Source: Clostridiales bacterium (GTDB taxonomy: Bacteria; Bacillota; Clostridia; Christensenellales; Borkfalkiaceae). From it: a stretch of 34,952 nucleotides of DNA. Position numbers and translations under genes: made by a program. The DNA lies in assembly GCA_015055735.1 (NCBI GenBank), contig SVHP01000015.1, forward strand, positions 1-34,952, written 5' to 3'. Shown here one piece after another: positions 1 to 6,878 of the stretch. Positions within the stretch are counted from its first letter, which is position 1. Each line of letters begins with the position of its first letter. Below the pieces are notes generated by a model that saw nothing but the letters and a program-made list of their open reading frames with translations, made no database searches and was not told where the DNA came from.

Positions 1-81
1 ATCGAAGTGGTCATAACGGACATGACTCGAAATCATGATGCCCCTTGAGGGACGGGGGTTCGAATCCCCCTCTCTCCGCCA
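1..81 (+). tRNA. tRNA-Ser (anticodon CGA), 5' end outside window
   Basis: The anticodon stem is catga/tcatg (21-25/33-37) around the loop ctcgaaa, giving anticodon CGA at 28-30. A long variable arm follows, as in class II tRNAs. The T arm is ggggg/ccccc with loop ttcgaat, then the acceptor 3' strand tctctcc, discriminator g and encoded CCA at 79-81. About eight 5' bases lie before the window. It is the integration target: the last 21 bases are part of the 23-bp core that is repeated at the right end of the element, so the element restores an intact tRNA. Confidence 0.95.
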
Positions 82-83
82 AG
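61..83 (+). repeat. attL core, 23-bp direct repeat in tRNA 3' end
   Basis: These bases cover half of the tRNA T loop, the 3' T stem, the acceptor 3' strand and CCA, plus two bases. They are identical to 26584-26606, and identity stops on both sides. This is the crossover segment or contains it. Confidence 0.93.
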
Positions 84-84
84 A

Positions 85-117
85 GCAACCGCATTCTAAT
101 ATGTGGTTGCTTTATTT
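85..117 (+). terminator. Element-supplied terminator for tRNA-Ser
   Basis: The stem is gcaaccgcat (85-94) with atgtggttgc (101-110), one G:U pair, and a T-rich tail follows. It differs from the terminator beyond attR (26611-26647), which must be the tRNA's original one. The element therefore brings its own terminator for the tRNA it interrupts. Confidence 0.8.
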
Positions 118-157
118 TTGTTATAAAGGTATTGCAGGCATTGTAGTACCTACACAA

Positions 158-229
158 ATGGTTGAACCAAAGCGTTCTAATCATTGGATGACACTCAAAC
201 GTGATGAAGAAGGAAACTGGACTAAATAA
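158..229 (+). pseudogene. 23-codon open frame, possible gene remnant at the element's left end
   Basis: An ATG at 158 opens 23 codons ending in a hydrophilic protein-like tail (contains NHWMTLKRDEEGNW), followed nine bases later by a strong terminator. No ribosome site precedes it. It could be the end of a truncated gene carried at the left boundary or chance coding. The frame stays open upstream into the tRNA, which is a shadow. Confidence 0.25.
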
Positions 230-237
230 CTACATTT

Positions 238-273
238 AAAGGGCTTACAAGACAATCTTGTAGGCCCTTTTTC
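238..273. terminator. Strong hairpin, likely bidirectional terminator
   Basis: A 15-bp stem with one wobble pair (238-252 with 256-270) and a 3-base loop is followed by T-rich sequence on the plus strand and preceded by an A run. It shields the left operon from tRNA transcription. Confidence 0.8.
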
Positions 274-377
274 TTATTTGCACCTTTTTCATAAATTAAA
301 TAATAACAACTGAATTTTTTGCCTTTCGTTTGTGTCGTTGTACCACAGAAAAAACAGCAAGTCAATGGGCTAAAAAT

Positions 378-406
378 TTTACTTAAAACTTAATACCCTT
401 TATAGC
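378..406 (+). promoter_or_regulatory. Possible promoter of the left accessory operon, with structured leader to 569
   Basis: TTTACT (378-383) and TATAGC (401-406) are 17 bases apart. The stretch 274-569 has no gene. Besides this weak promoter it holds a leader hairpin, cagtgg/ccactg at 513-518/526-531, directly followed by a small gcc-gaaa-ggc hairpin ending at 540, about 15 bases before the ribosome site of the first gene. The hairpins may control translation. The promoter call is tentative. Confidence 0.35.
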
Positions 407-569
407 GTCAGACTCAATTAGAGTTTGGCTCTTTTGTATTTTACGTAAATTTTTTATCCTATATCCTTGACGTGCTGAGAAATATTATCAGAGTAAATTG
501 TTCTGTTTTTTTCAGTGGTCCTTAGCCACTGCCGAAAGGCTAATAAAAAATTCAGGAGGTATCCAAAAG

Positions 570-869
570 ATGAAAAAGGTAGTTTACTCAGTAACAAGAA
601 ATGGTAAAAGTGATTTTACCAAGATTACAGGTATCGGTTATATAACTGATAAAGATTTAATAATCGCCTGTGTAGGAAAAAACGGAAAACCGTATATTCG
701 TATATTTGAAGATTGTATGAAAGAATTACACCCTATACATACAAGAACAAACGAATATAAAGGTTCTATTACAGAATACCGTGAAGTTGAATTTGAGAAA
801 AACGGTTCTTATGAAACAAGAGAAATTGAGCTTGAATACAACATTTGGTATAAGTTAGCAGACAAATAA
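570..869 (+). CDS. Small hypothetical mobile-element protein, 99 aa
   Basis: The start is the ATG at 570 because a perfect aggaggt (554-560) lies nine bases upstream; the frame is open further upstream but has no ribosome site. The product is soluble, with no signal peptide or membrane helix, and mixes beta-prone segments with charged residues (opens MKKVVYSVTRNGKSDFTKI). I do not recognise the family. It is the first gene of the rightward operon that includes PcfK- and PcfJ-like genes, so it is probably an accessory protein of the element. Its stop lies 23 bases before the next start. Confidence 0.75.
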   Translation: MKKVVYSVTRNGKSDFTKITGIGYITDKDLIIACVGKNGKPYIRIFEDCMKELHPIHTRTNEYKGSITEYREVEFEKNGSYETREIELEYNIWYKLADK

Positions 870-892
870 TGACTTTGAGGAGGCTAACTAAT

Positions 893-1306
893 ATGAAACT
901 TACTCTTAAAAGCATTAAAGAAATTAAAAGAAATACTGAAAACAAATTAACAAAACGTGTTTGTGATTATGTCATTGATGAATGGAACGATTATGACGAT
1001 AAAAAACACATATTTACAGACGTGCTATATCACGGTTGCCAATCAGGAATGGTTGGCTTTTTAATTTGGTATAGCGACACTACGGCTTTTTACAAAAAAT
1101 ATAGAGAAGAAATAAACACACTTCTCTACGACCTTCAATCATCAACAGGTTTATACGGTATGAAAGACTTGTTTGGTAAAAAATGGGACGAAGAAGACCC
1201 ACTTGCCATTGAAGATTATAACCAAAACTTACTTGCTTGGTTTGGATTTGAAGAAACACTTAAGAACATAGGCTTACAGTTTGAAAGCCTTGAAGATTGT
1301 ATTTAA
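893..1306 (+). CDS. DUF7222-like accessory protein, 137 aa
   Basis: ATG 893 is chosen over the upstream ATG at 869 because gaggagg (877-883) sits correctly before it. The protein is soluble and acidic. The stretch around VCDYVIDEWNDYDD, the motif FTDVLYHGCQSGMV and the C-terminal NQNLLAWFGFEETL look like the DUF7222 family that recurs in plasmids and conjugative elements of gut Bacillota. That assignment is from memory of the family pattern. The function is unknown, and no catalytic motif is visible. It lies in a tight operon with the next gene 17 bases downstream. Confidence 0.8.
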   Translation: MKLTLKSIKEIKRNTENKLTKRVCDYVIDEWNDYDDKKHIFTDVLYHGCQSGMVGFLIWYSDTTAFYKKYREEINTLLYDLQSSTGLYGMKDLFGKKWDEEDPLAIEDYNQNLLAWFGFEETLKNIGLQFESLEDCI

Positions 1307-1323
1307 TAAAAGGAGTATAAATT

Positions 1324-1740
1324 ATGAAAAACACTACGAAAGAACAAAGAAAACAACAAGCAGAAAAATATCTTAAGCAATTAGACATTTACAAGCCTTA
1401 TATTAAAGGCTTTATGGAAGAAGACAACGTTTGCTTTTATGAAAACTTTGGTGGCTTTTGGGCTTATCAAGACAAAGAACTTGCAGACAAAATCAAAGAA
1501 ATTGAAGAAAAACATAATTGCACCGTCTATGCAGTAACTCACGAATATACACATTTTGGTGAGTGCTATTCTCTAATGATTGTAACGGACTATCCAGAAG
1601 AATGGGAAAATTCGCTTACAAGAGATAAATCTACTTACTACGCATTTGCATACGTTTGGAATAAAGATGACGACTGGTGTAGTGAATTTGGAACTATAGG
1701 CGTTAAATCGCTTGGTGGTGGCATTAAAAGAGTTGCTTAA
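1324..1740 (+). CDS. Conserved mobile-element hypothetical, 138 aa
   Basis: Start ATG 1324 is preceded by aaaggag. The protein is soluble, with a lysine- and glutamine-rich helical N terminus, an aromatic middle (ENFGGFWAYQD) and a glycine-rich end (SLGGGIKRVA). I do not recognise a named domain, though similar proteins are familiar neighbours of PcfJ/PcfK genes in gut elements. It is co-transcribed with its neighbours (12-base gap downstream). There is no signal peptide and no nuclease motif. Confidence 0.75.
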   Translation: MKNTTKEQRKQQAEKYLKQLDIYKPYIKGFMEEDNVCFYENFGGFWAYQDKELADKIKEIEEKHNCTVYAVTHEYTHFGECYSLMIVTDYPEEWENSLTRDKSTYYAFAYVWNKDDDWCSEFGTIGVKSLGGGIKRVA

Positions 1741-1752
1741 AGGAGAATTAAA

Positions 1753-2004
1753 ATGATTGATTTACTTACAAAACTATACTATGGGCAGATAGATATTGCC
1801 AACAAAAAACCACCAATTAAAAGGAGTGAAAAAGAATATAATCTTTATGAAGAATTAAGAAAATCTCTTGCGAAAGAACAATTTGAAACGTTTGAAGAAT
1901 TTTTAACACTTTATACTTATAGATACTCAGATTATCAAGAATTTGTGTTTAAGCAAGGTGTTAAATTAGGCTTTGAACTTGCTGAAGAATTAAAACACAT
2001 ATAA
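1753..2004 (+). CDS. DUF6809-like small protein, 83 aa
   Basis: Start ATG 1753 follows aaaggag. The N-terminal LTKLYYGQIDIANKKP and the C-terminal QGVKLGFELAEEL match the pattern of DUF6809-type proteins: a short protein beginning with a 'LYYGEI'-like motif, with a helical charged middle and an amphipathic end. The role is unknown. Such proteins are common in Bacillota mobile elements. It is part of the left operon. Confidence 0.7.
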   Translation: MIDLLTKLYYGQIDIANKKPPIKRSEKEYNLYEELRKSLAKEQFETFEEFLTLYTYRYSDYQEFVFKQGVKLGFELAEELKHI

Positions 2005-2034
2005 ATTTAGGAAAAACTATAAGGGGTGATAAAA

Positions 2035-2274
2035 ATGAAACCACTATTAGAAAATCCTTACGGATATAAAGTCTGTTATCCTATAAAGCGAAAAATTTAC
2101 AAATATAGGTTTTTAACAAAAACGTATAAACAGGCTGTGGACGTAAAGAAAATGTATTATCAATACCCTCCACCCGACGATAATAGAAAACTTATCAACA
2201 ACGTTAAATGGCAGATATTCCCTATAACAAGAAAAGAAGTTATACGTGGCATTTGGCGTGAAGACCCTTTCTAA
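2035..2274 (+). CDS. Hypothetical basic protein, 79 aa
   Basis: I choose ATG 2035 over the GTG at 2026 because the GTG lies inside the ribosome site aagggg (2021-2026), which is eight bases before the ATG. The product is strongly basic and tyrosine-rich (CYPIKRKIYKYRF) without a membrane segment or signal, so it may bind nucleic acid; this is a guess from charge. A terminator hairpin overlaps its stop codon, so it may end one transcript. Confidence 0.65.
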   Translation: MKPLLENPYGYKVCYPIKRKIYKYRFLTKTYKQAVDVKKMYYQYPPPDDNRKLINNVKWQIFPITRKEVIRGIWREDPF

Positions 2275-2291
2275 GATAGAAAGGCTTTTTT
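2266..2291 (+). terminator. Intrinsic terminator overlapping a stop codon inside the left operon
   Basis: The perfect stem cctttct/agaaagg (2266-2272/2278-2284) is followed by c and a run of six Ts. It separates the five small genes from the PcfK-MutS and PcfJ genes, so the downstream pair depends on readthrough or on a promoter I cannot identify in 2292-2324. Confidence 0.75.
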
Positions 2292-2324
2292 AATTTATAG
2301 AACAAAATTTAGGAGGTATTTGAA

Positions 2325-3419
2325 ATGAAAATAAACTTAGAAACAAGAAATAAACAAGATGAAATATTGTTGAAATATTTAGAAGAAAATGCGAGTGAAA
2401 GTCTTGCCTATAAAATCAATAACGGTATTACGATTGAAAAAGATAGTAAATCGCTTATTAGTAAAAAAGACTTAAAAGGTTTTATATCTTATGCTAACGA
2501 TGAGGCTAAAAAATTAGCAGAAAAAGGTGCTACAAGTGCAATGGTTGAAGACAGCGTTGTATTTGGTTGGCTTATGCACTATTTTGAAGAAGATAGCATT
2601 GAAGGAACTTTATTCAACCCAGATGGTAAGCCTTATCAACCGCCCAAAAAGACACCTACAAAAACTACCACAACGCCTACGATTAAAAAGGTTGAAAAGA
2701 AACCCGAACAACAATATTCATTATTTGATATGCTTACGAAAAATGAAGAACCCGTTGTTAAAAAAGTTGAAGAAGATGACGAAATAAAAACGTCGTCTTC
2801 TCTTTCGTTTAAGGGTGAAATCGTAAAGAAATCTCAACCAGACCCGTTATTTGATGAAGATACGGAAGATAACGAAGACGATGCAGATATTCCAAGCGAA
2901 GAAGAAATACAAGAAATTATGGCTCAATTACACGAAGAAGAACTTGCTAAAAACAAGGTTATTGAAGAGCCTAAACCTAAAATTAGTAGTTTTTATCTTA
3001 AATATCAAGATATACAAAAGCAATACCCAAGTGCAGTTATAATTTACCGTTTAGGCGACTTTTACGAGGTTTTTGGCGAGAATGCAAAGACTATTGCAAA
3101 CGACCTTGAACTAACGCTTACAAGCCGTGATTGTGGCTTAAAAGAACGCATACCGATGGTTGGTTTTCCTTCTCACTGCGTTGAAGATTATATCTTAAAA
3201 ATTCACAAAGTACACGACTTAGTTCTTGTTGAAAATGAAAACAAGATAGAATACCTACTTAAAAAGGAAACAAAAACAGTTCAAGAAAGTCAAAAACACT
3301 GGATAAACGATTATACCTACGTAGATGATGACGGTGTTATGCACGAAATATCTAAACCATCTATTGAAATACCTAAATTCCTTTTAGACGTATTTGCAAA
3401 TAAAATCACAGCGAGGTAA
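2325..3419 (+). CDS. PcfK-like protein fused to a MutS domain I, 364 aa
   Basis: Start ATG 2325 is supported by aggaggt. Residues 1-100 match the PcfK family of conjugative plasmids (ENASESLAYKINNG, EKGATSAMVEDSVVFGW, HYFEEDSIEG). A low-complexity linker follows, rich in Pro, Thr, Lys and then Asp/Glu (about 103-215). Residues about 222-312 are a MutS mismatch-binding domain I, with GDFYEVFGENA carrying the conserved Phe-x-Glu (F246, E248) that stacks on mismatched bases in MutS, and TLTSRD and PMVGFPSH as in MutS. There is no MutS ATPase, so it cannot do repair alone. The domain may help it bind DNA. It is transcribed with the PcfJ-like gene five bases downstream. Confidence 0.85.
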   Translation: MKINLETRNKQDEILLKYLEENASESLAYKINNGITIEKDSKSLISKKDLKGFISYANDEAKKLAEKGATSAMVEDSVVFGWLMHYFEEDSIEGTLFNPDGKPYQPPKKTPTKTTTTPTIKKVEKKPEQQYSLFDMLTKNEEPVVKKVEEDDEIKTSSSLSFKGEIVKKSQPDPLFDEDTEDNEDDADIPSEEEIQEIMAQLHEEELAKNKVIEEPKPKISSFYLKYQDIQKQYPSAVIIYRLGDFYEVFGENAKTIANDLELTLTSRDCGLKERIPMVGFPSHCVEDYILKIHKVHDLVLVENENKIEYLLKKETKTVQESQKHWINDYTYVDDDGVMHEISKPSIEIPKFLLDVFANKITAR

Positions 3420-3424
3420 TTAAG

Positions 3425-4738
3425 ATGAAAATAGAAAAAATTAAACCTATTCCAAAATACATAGAAAAGAAAATCATTTCAATGGATAAAAAACGCAATC
3501 TTACCTATAACCAAAAAAGGTTTTATGCCTACTTTACTAAGAACGATGGCGAACTTGTAAAAGTAACGGTTGCTGCGAGAAAATATCAAGGCAAAACTTA
3601 CTTAAAACAAGTTGCCGTTCATGGCGTAGATTCCAACGTCTGCTTTGCTAAAGATATAAACTGTCATTATATTGCTGGTTATAGCGTTGGTTGGTATGAT
3701 ATGGGTTTAACAAAACAACGTTCTTGGTATGAAGACGCTATATGGTATGAATGTTCACCCGAAAAAGCATTTGACCCCTATGCGTTATTAGTAAACGTTG
3801 AATATATCACTACTATACCTGAATTTAAGTATAGCGCCGTTGAATATTTTGATTATGAAGAAAACACGTTAAAATACCTAAGAACTTATAGGCAATACCC
3901 AGAAGTTGAATTTATAACTAAACTTGGACTATCTAATTTATCACTAAGTAAGCAGATATTAAAGCTTGCAAGAGAAAGTAAAGCCTTTAGAAAATGGCTT
4001 GGCAAAAACAGGTTGATGCTAAGACACGCATCTTATGATATAAAAGTTGTTATTGACGCTTATAAAACTCAAAAAGATATACGAGTTTTACAACAATTAC
4101 ATAATAAAAGAAAAGATTTATATCACTCAAAAGGACTTGAAACTCTACGTGCTTTCGTTAAGGGTGAAACAGATAAATTTATTGATTATGCAAATAAACA
4201 AAAAATTGACTTCTACACTTATAACGACTATAAAAGAGCGTGCGAATATTTGGGTATAGATTTATCACTTGATAAAAACCGTTATCCACACGACTTTAAG
4301 AGATGGCACGATATAAGAGTTAATGAGTATCATAGCGAACAAGCAAAACATGATGAAGAAAATAGAAAACAATTCTATGAAAACTTTAGAGCCGTTGCAG
4401 TAAAATATAACGCTTTACAATATGAAAAAGTTGGTTTTATTTGCATTATTGCTAAATCGCCTACTGAACTTAAAAATGAAGGTAATATTTTACACCACTG
4501 CGTTGGTAAAATGGGTTACGACCAAAAGGTTGTTGACGAAAAATCGCTTATATTCTTTATACGCACTAAAGAGCAACCAGATAAACCACTTGTAACGATA
4601 GAATACTCATTAGAAGATAAAAAGGTTTTACAATGCTATGGTGAATACAACTCAAAGCCATCGGAAGAAATACTTACTTTCGTTAATAAGAAATGGCTAC
4701 CATACGCAAAAAGACAAATAAAACAGATAGCAGCATAA
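3425..4738 (+). CDS. PcfJ-like protein, 437 aa
   Basis: Start ATG 3425 follows gaggt. The C-terminal third carries the PcfJ signature: ILHHCVGKMGY, then SLIFFIRTKEQPDKPLVTIEY and a QCYGEYN motif. PcfJ comes from the pCF10 conjugative plasmid family and is widespread in Bacillota elements; its biochemical role is not settled. The N-terminal part is aromatic and basic, with no membrane segment. The conserved His-His-Cys and the Cys in the last motif could bind metal (inference). It pairs with the preceding PcfK-like gene, as in other elements. Confidence 0.85.
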   Translation: MKIEKIKPIPKYIEKKIISMDKKRNLTYNQKRFYAYFTKNDGELVKVTVAARKYQGKTYLKQVAVHGVDSNVCFAKDINCHYIAGYSVGWYDMGLTKQRSWYEDAIWYECSPEKAFDPYALLVNVEYITTIPEFKYSAVEYFDYEENTLKYLRTYRQYPEVEFITKLGLSNLSLSKQILKLARESKAFRKWLGKNRLMLRHASYDIKVVIDAYKTQKDIRVLQQLHNKRKDLYHSKGLETLRAFVKGETDKFIDYANKQKIDFYTYNDYKRACEYLGIDLSLDKNRYPHDFKRWHDIRVNEYHSEQAKHDEENRKQFYENFRAVAVKYNALQYEKVGFICIIAKSPTELKNEGNILHHCVGKMGYDQKVVDEKSLIFFIRTKEQPDKPLVTIEYSLEDKKVLQCYGEYNSKPSEEILTFVNKKWLPYAKRQIKQIAA

Positions 4739-4751
4739 AGGAGGAATTAAG

Positions 4752-4964
4752 ATGCTTGTATCAAATGGTTACATAATTAAAGAATTTGGCAGTATAGACG
4801 AAGTTTACGACTATATTCATAAAGAAGTTGGCAAACATAATCTATCCTATAAAAAAGTTTATGACCACACTGAAAACGAAATCAGAGTAGTCATATTCCA
4901 ATACCACACACTTTATATAGAAGTGTTTATAATTCACGAAAATTACGAATTAAGGAGTATATAA
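4752..4964 (+). CDS. Hypothetical protein, 70 aa
   Basis: Start ATG 4752 is preceded by a perfect aaggaggaatta spacing. The short soluble protein alternates beta-prone segments (VVIFQYHTLYIEVFII) with charged turns. I do not recognise the family. It lies 13 bases after the PcfJ-like gene and 2 bases before the next gene, so it is clearly in the operon. Confidence 0.65.
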   Translation: MLVSNGYIIKEFGSIDEVYDYIHKEVGKHNLSYKKVYDHTENEIRVVIFQYHTLYIEVFIIHENYELRSI

Positions 4965-4966
4965 AA

Positions 4967-5290
4967 ATGGCAAATTATTTTAGAATAACAGCATATCACC
5001 CAGAAGAAGATTTATCCATTATAATGGACTCTTACGGTTTATTTGAAAAACTATGGCAATTTTCAGCAGACCTTATACAAAAAGGCTTTAAGATACTTGA
5101 AGTTGGTAACGATACAAAATTTATTGAAGGTCAAATACCTAAAACTGACTTTGAACCCGATAAATATATACTTAGAAGTTATCAGAAAGGACAACCTACT
5201 AACGTTGGTTACCATCACGCTGGTATAAACTACGTTGCGATAAAAGTTGGCGACAAAGTCTATATACCTGACAATACTAAAATCTTATAA
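4967..5290 (+). CDS. Conserved mobile-element hypothetical, 107 aa
   Basis: Start ATG 4967 follows taaggag. The N terminus MANYFRITAYHPEEDLS, followed by GLFEKLWQFSADLIQKGF, is a pattern I know from unnamed proteins in gut Bacillota conjugative elements. It is soluble and about the family's usual length, with no catalytic motif visible. It is the last gene of the left operon; a long hairpin follows at once. Confidence 0.75.
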   Translation: MANYFRITAYHPEEDLSIIMDSYGLFEKLWQFSADLIQKGFKILEVGNDTKFIEGQIPKTDFEPDKYILRSYQKGQPTNVGYHHAGINYVAIKVGDKVYIPDNTKIL

Positions 5291-5295
5291 AAAAG

Positions 5296-5334
5296 CTAAT
5301 AGCCGGGAATTCTTTAAGAACTCTCGGCTATTAG
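5296..5334 (+). terminator. Hairpin at the end of the left operon
   Basis: The stem ctaatagccg/cggctattag (5296-5305/5325-5334) is extended by partial pairing inside. The T tract is weak (tatatt), but the hairpin sits six bases after the last stop codon. Confidence 0.65.
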
Positions 5335-5370
5335 TATATTATAAAATATTTTTCTTAACTAACAAATTTT

Positions 5371-5564
5371 TTATTCAGTATACGCATTAAAATAATCCCT
5401 ATTAGATTTACCTTTTTCTATTTGCATTACCTTAAAGTTTTTGTTTTCTTTATTAAGTTGTGTAAAAATATTCCATAAACATTACGTGTTTTCAAATATT
5501 GTCTCATTTGAAACACATTATAAAAATCCATTCCGCAAGGATAGTTATCATAAATTTCTTTCAT
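5371..5564 (-). pseudogene. Frameshifted small gene remnant
   Basis: From an ATG at 5564 the minus strand reads KEIYDNYPCGMDFYNVFQ and continues to a stop at 5427. In another frame the same strand continues sensibly (FTQLNKENKNFKVMQIEKG) to a stop at 5371. Joining the two with one frameshift near 5470-5490 gives about 63 residues of protein-like sequence. No ribosome site precedes the ATG. It looks like a decayed gene. I do not recognise the family. The rest of 5335-5770 is AT-rich and shows nothing else beyond the hairpin at 5675. Confidence 0.4.
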
Positions 5565-5674
5565 TAAATTTTAATTATAAATGACTATATCATTTATTAC
5601 TAATATAAATAAAAGAAATAGAATATACTACATATAAAGATTTATGGCTTGCCATGATTGTTTTTTAGATACTA

Positions 5675-5712
5675 AAGAATGGTTTGAAAATAATCATTCA
5701 AACCATTCTTTT
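5675..5712. terminator. Perfect 14-bp hairpin, likely bidirectional terminator
   Basis: The stem aagaatggtttgaa/ttcaaaccattctt (5675-5688/5697-5710) has an 8-base loop. It lies downstream of the leftward gene ending at 5771 and separates it from the rightward operon. A second 11-bp hairpin (aaacgattaaa/tttaatcgttt, about 5751-5782) overlaps that gene's stop codon. Confidence 0.75.
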
Positions 5713-5770
5713 CGTCATAATGCCTATAAAACACAACAAATACGAATCTAAACGATTAAAAATAAACAAT

Positions 5771-6607
5771 TTAATCGTTTAAATAAGTATGTTCTACTGA
5801 ATCACTTAATGTAGCATTTGTTAACGGCCACTTTGCATCTTTAAAAATTGTTGCAGTTGTAACAATACTCAAGATATAATCATCCTCTTCGCTATAATCA
5901 TAAATAGCAAATATTACTGCCATTCTTTCTTGAACTAAACCAATATTAGGGGCAATCATTTTGCCATCTTTCCAGTTAGTAAAATTAAATATAAATGATA
6001 ATTGCTTATGATTATTTTCAAGAGTATACTTATGGGTAACTAAATTTACAGTATCATATGTCTCTGTTTTTTCATATGCTATCGAGCCTCCTAATGTTAC
6101 GCTAGGCCCACTAGCATCTAAAGAAACGCTTCCATTAATTCCCAAAGATACAGAAGATGATGTAGTAGAATTAGAGCTTTCTGGTGTATAATTCACAATT
6201 GCAAAATTATCAGAATTACTGTAAAAATCTAAAGAAATTTCCAATATTTTATTACGGAAAAATCGGTTAGAGCCAACTTTGCCTTCAGAATCAATAGAAC
6301 TTTCAATTAGCGCATAGTAGTAACAAGTATTACTATTATCAGATTCTGTAACAATGTATTTATATAGCGCTGTCCACATAGAAAATCGACCATATGTATA
6401 TTTATCAGTTTTAATAGTTATGTCTTCATTTATCTGATCCGTAATATATGTTAATCCATCTGTAACAAATCCTTTTTGATTAGCTGTAGATGAAACAGCA
6501 TATGCATAATAATCTGACGCAGAACTAAAAAAATTAAATACCACAGCAAACCCTAAGCTAAAAGCAACCATCATTAAACTAATTATCTTATAAGTTTTAT
6601 TTCTCAT
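5771..6607 (-). CDS. Secreted protein, possible beta-pore-forming toxin, 278 aa
   Basis: Start ATG 6607 has aagaggt upstream. Residues 1-40 form a signal peptide: a basic start MRNKTYK, a hydrophobic core and an SSASDYYAYA-like cleavage region. The mature protein is beta-rich. Residues about 145-185 alternate small polar and hydrophobic residues with many Ser and Gly (SSSVSLGINGSVSLDAS, then SVTLGGSIAYEKTETYD), the look of an amphipathic beta-hairpin stem in beta-pore-forming toxins. I cannot assign a named family. It lies in an island with an ABC transporter and a phospholipase C gene, which fits a secreted effector. Function is inference. Confidence 0.7.
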   Translation of the reverse strand: MRNKTYKIISLMMVAFSLGFAVVFNFFSSASDYYAYAVSSTANQKGFVTDGLTYITDQINEDITIKTDKYTYGRFSMWTALYKYIVTESDNSNTCYYYALIESSIDSEGKVGSNRFFRNKILEISLDFYSNSDNFAIVNYTPESSNSTTSSSVSLGINGSVSLDASGPSVTLGGSIAYEKTETYDTVNLVTHKYTLENNHKQLSFIFNFTNWKDGKMIAPNIGLVQERMAVIFAIYDYSEEDDYILSIVTTATIFKDAKWPLTNATLSDSVEHTYLND

Positions 6608-6677
6608 TATATTACCTCTTAATAAAAAATTTTGTGTTTATAATATTTCTTGTTTTATTCAAAAATCTAGCCATATA

Positions 6678-6731
6678 TTAATCCGTAAATACAACCTCCT
6701 TTATGGAAATCAGTTTTGTAAATTTTTCCAT
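6678..6731 (-). CDS. 17-residue peptide ORF with strong ribosome site
   Basis: ATG 6731 is preceded by a perfect aggaggaaataatct spacing and encodes MEKFTKLISIKEVVFTD, then stop. It lies between the ABC transporter gene and the secreted protein gene on the same strand. It could be a leader peptide that controls the downstream gene or a small exported peptide. A second ribosome-like aaaggaggt overlaps its end without a good start codon. Confidence 0.35.
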   Translation of the reverse strand: MEKFTKLISIKEVVFTD

Positions 6732-6878
6732 AGATTATTTCCTCCTAATTTTTCATATATCAACGCTGTTTTTAATTTCTTTTAATAACTTTGTTTATAA
6801 TTTTTTAGAGATCTTTCAAATAAAAAGACTCAGTTGCTTTAACCGAATTTTTTATGAATCGGAATTAAAAATAATAAA

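Noticed and set aside
570-5290. Left operon as a T4SS transfer operon
   Set aside because: Only PcfK- and PcfJ-like accessory proteins occur; there is no ATPase, relaxase or channel gene.
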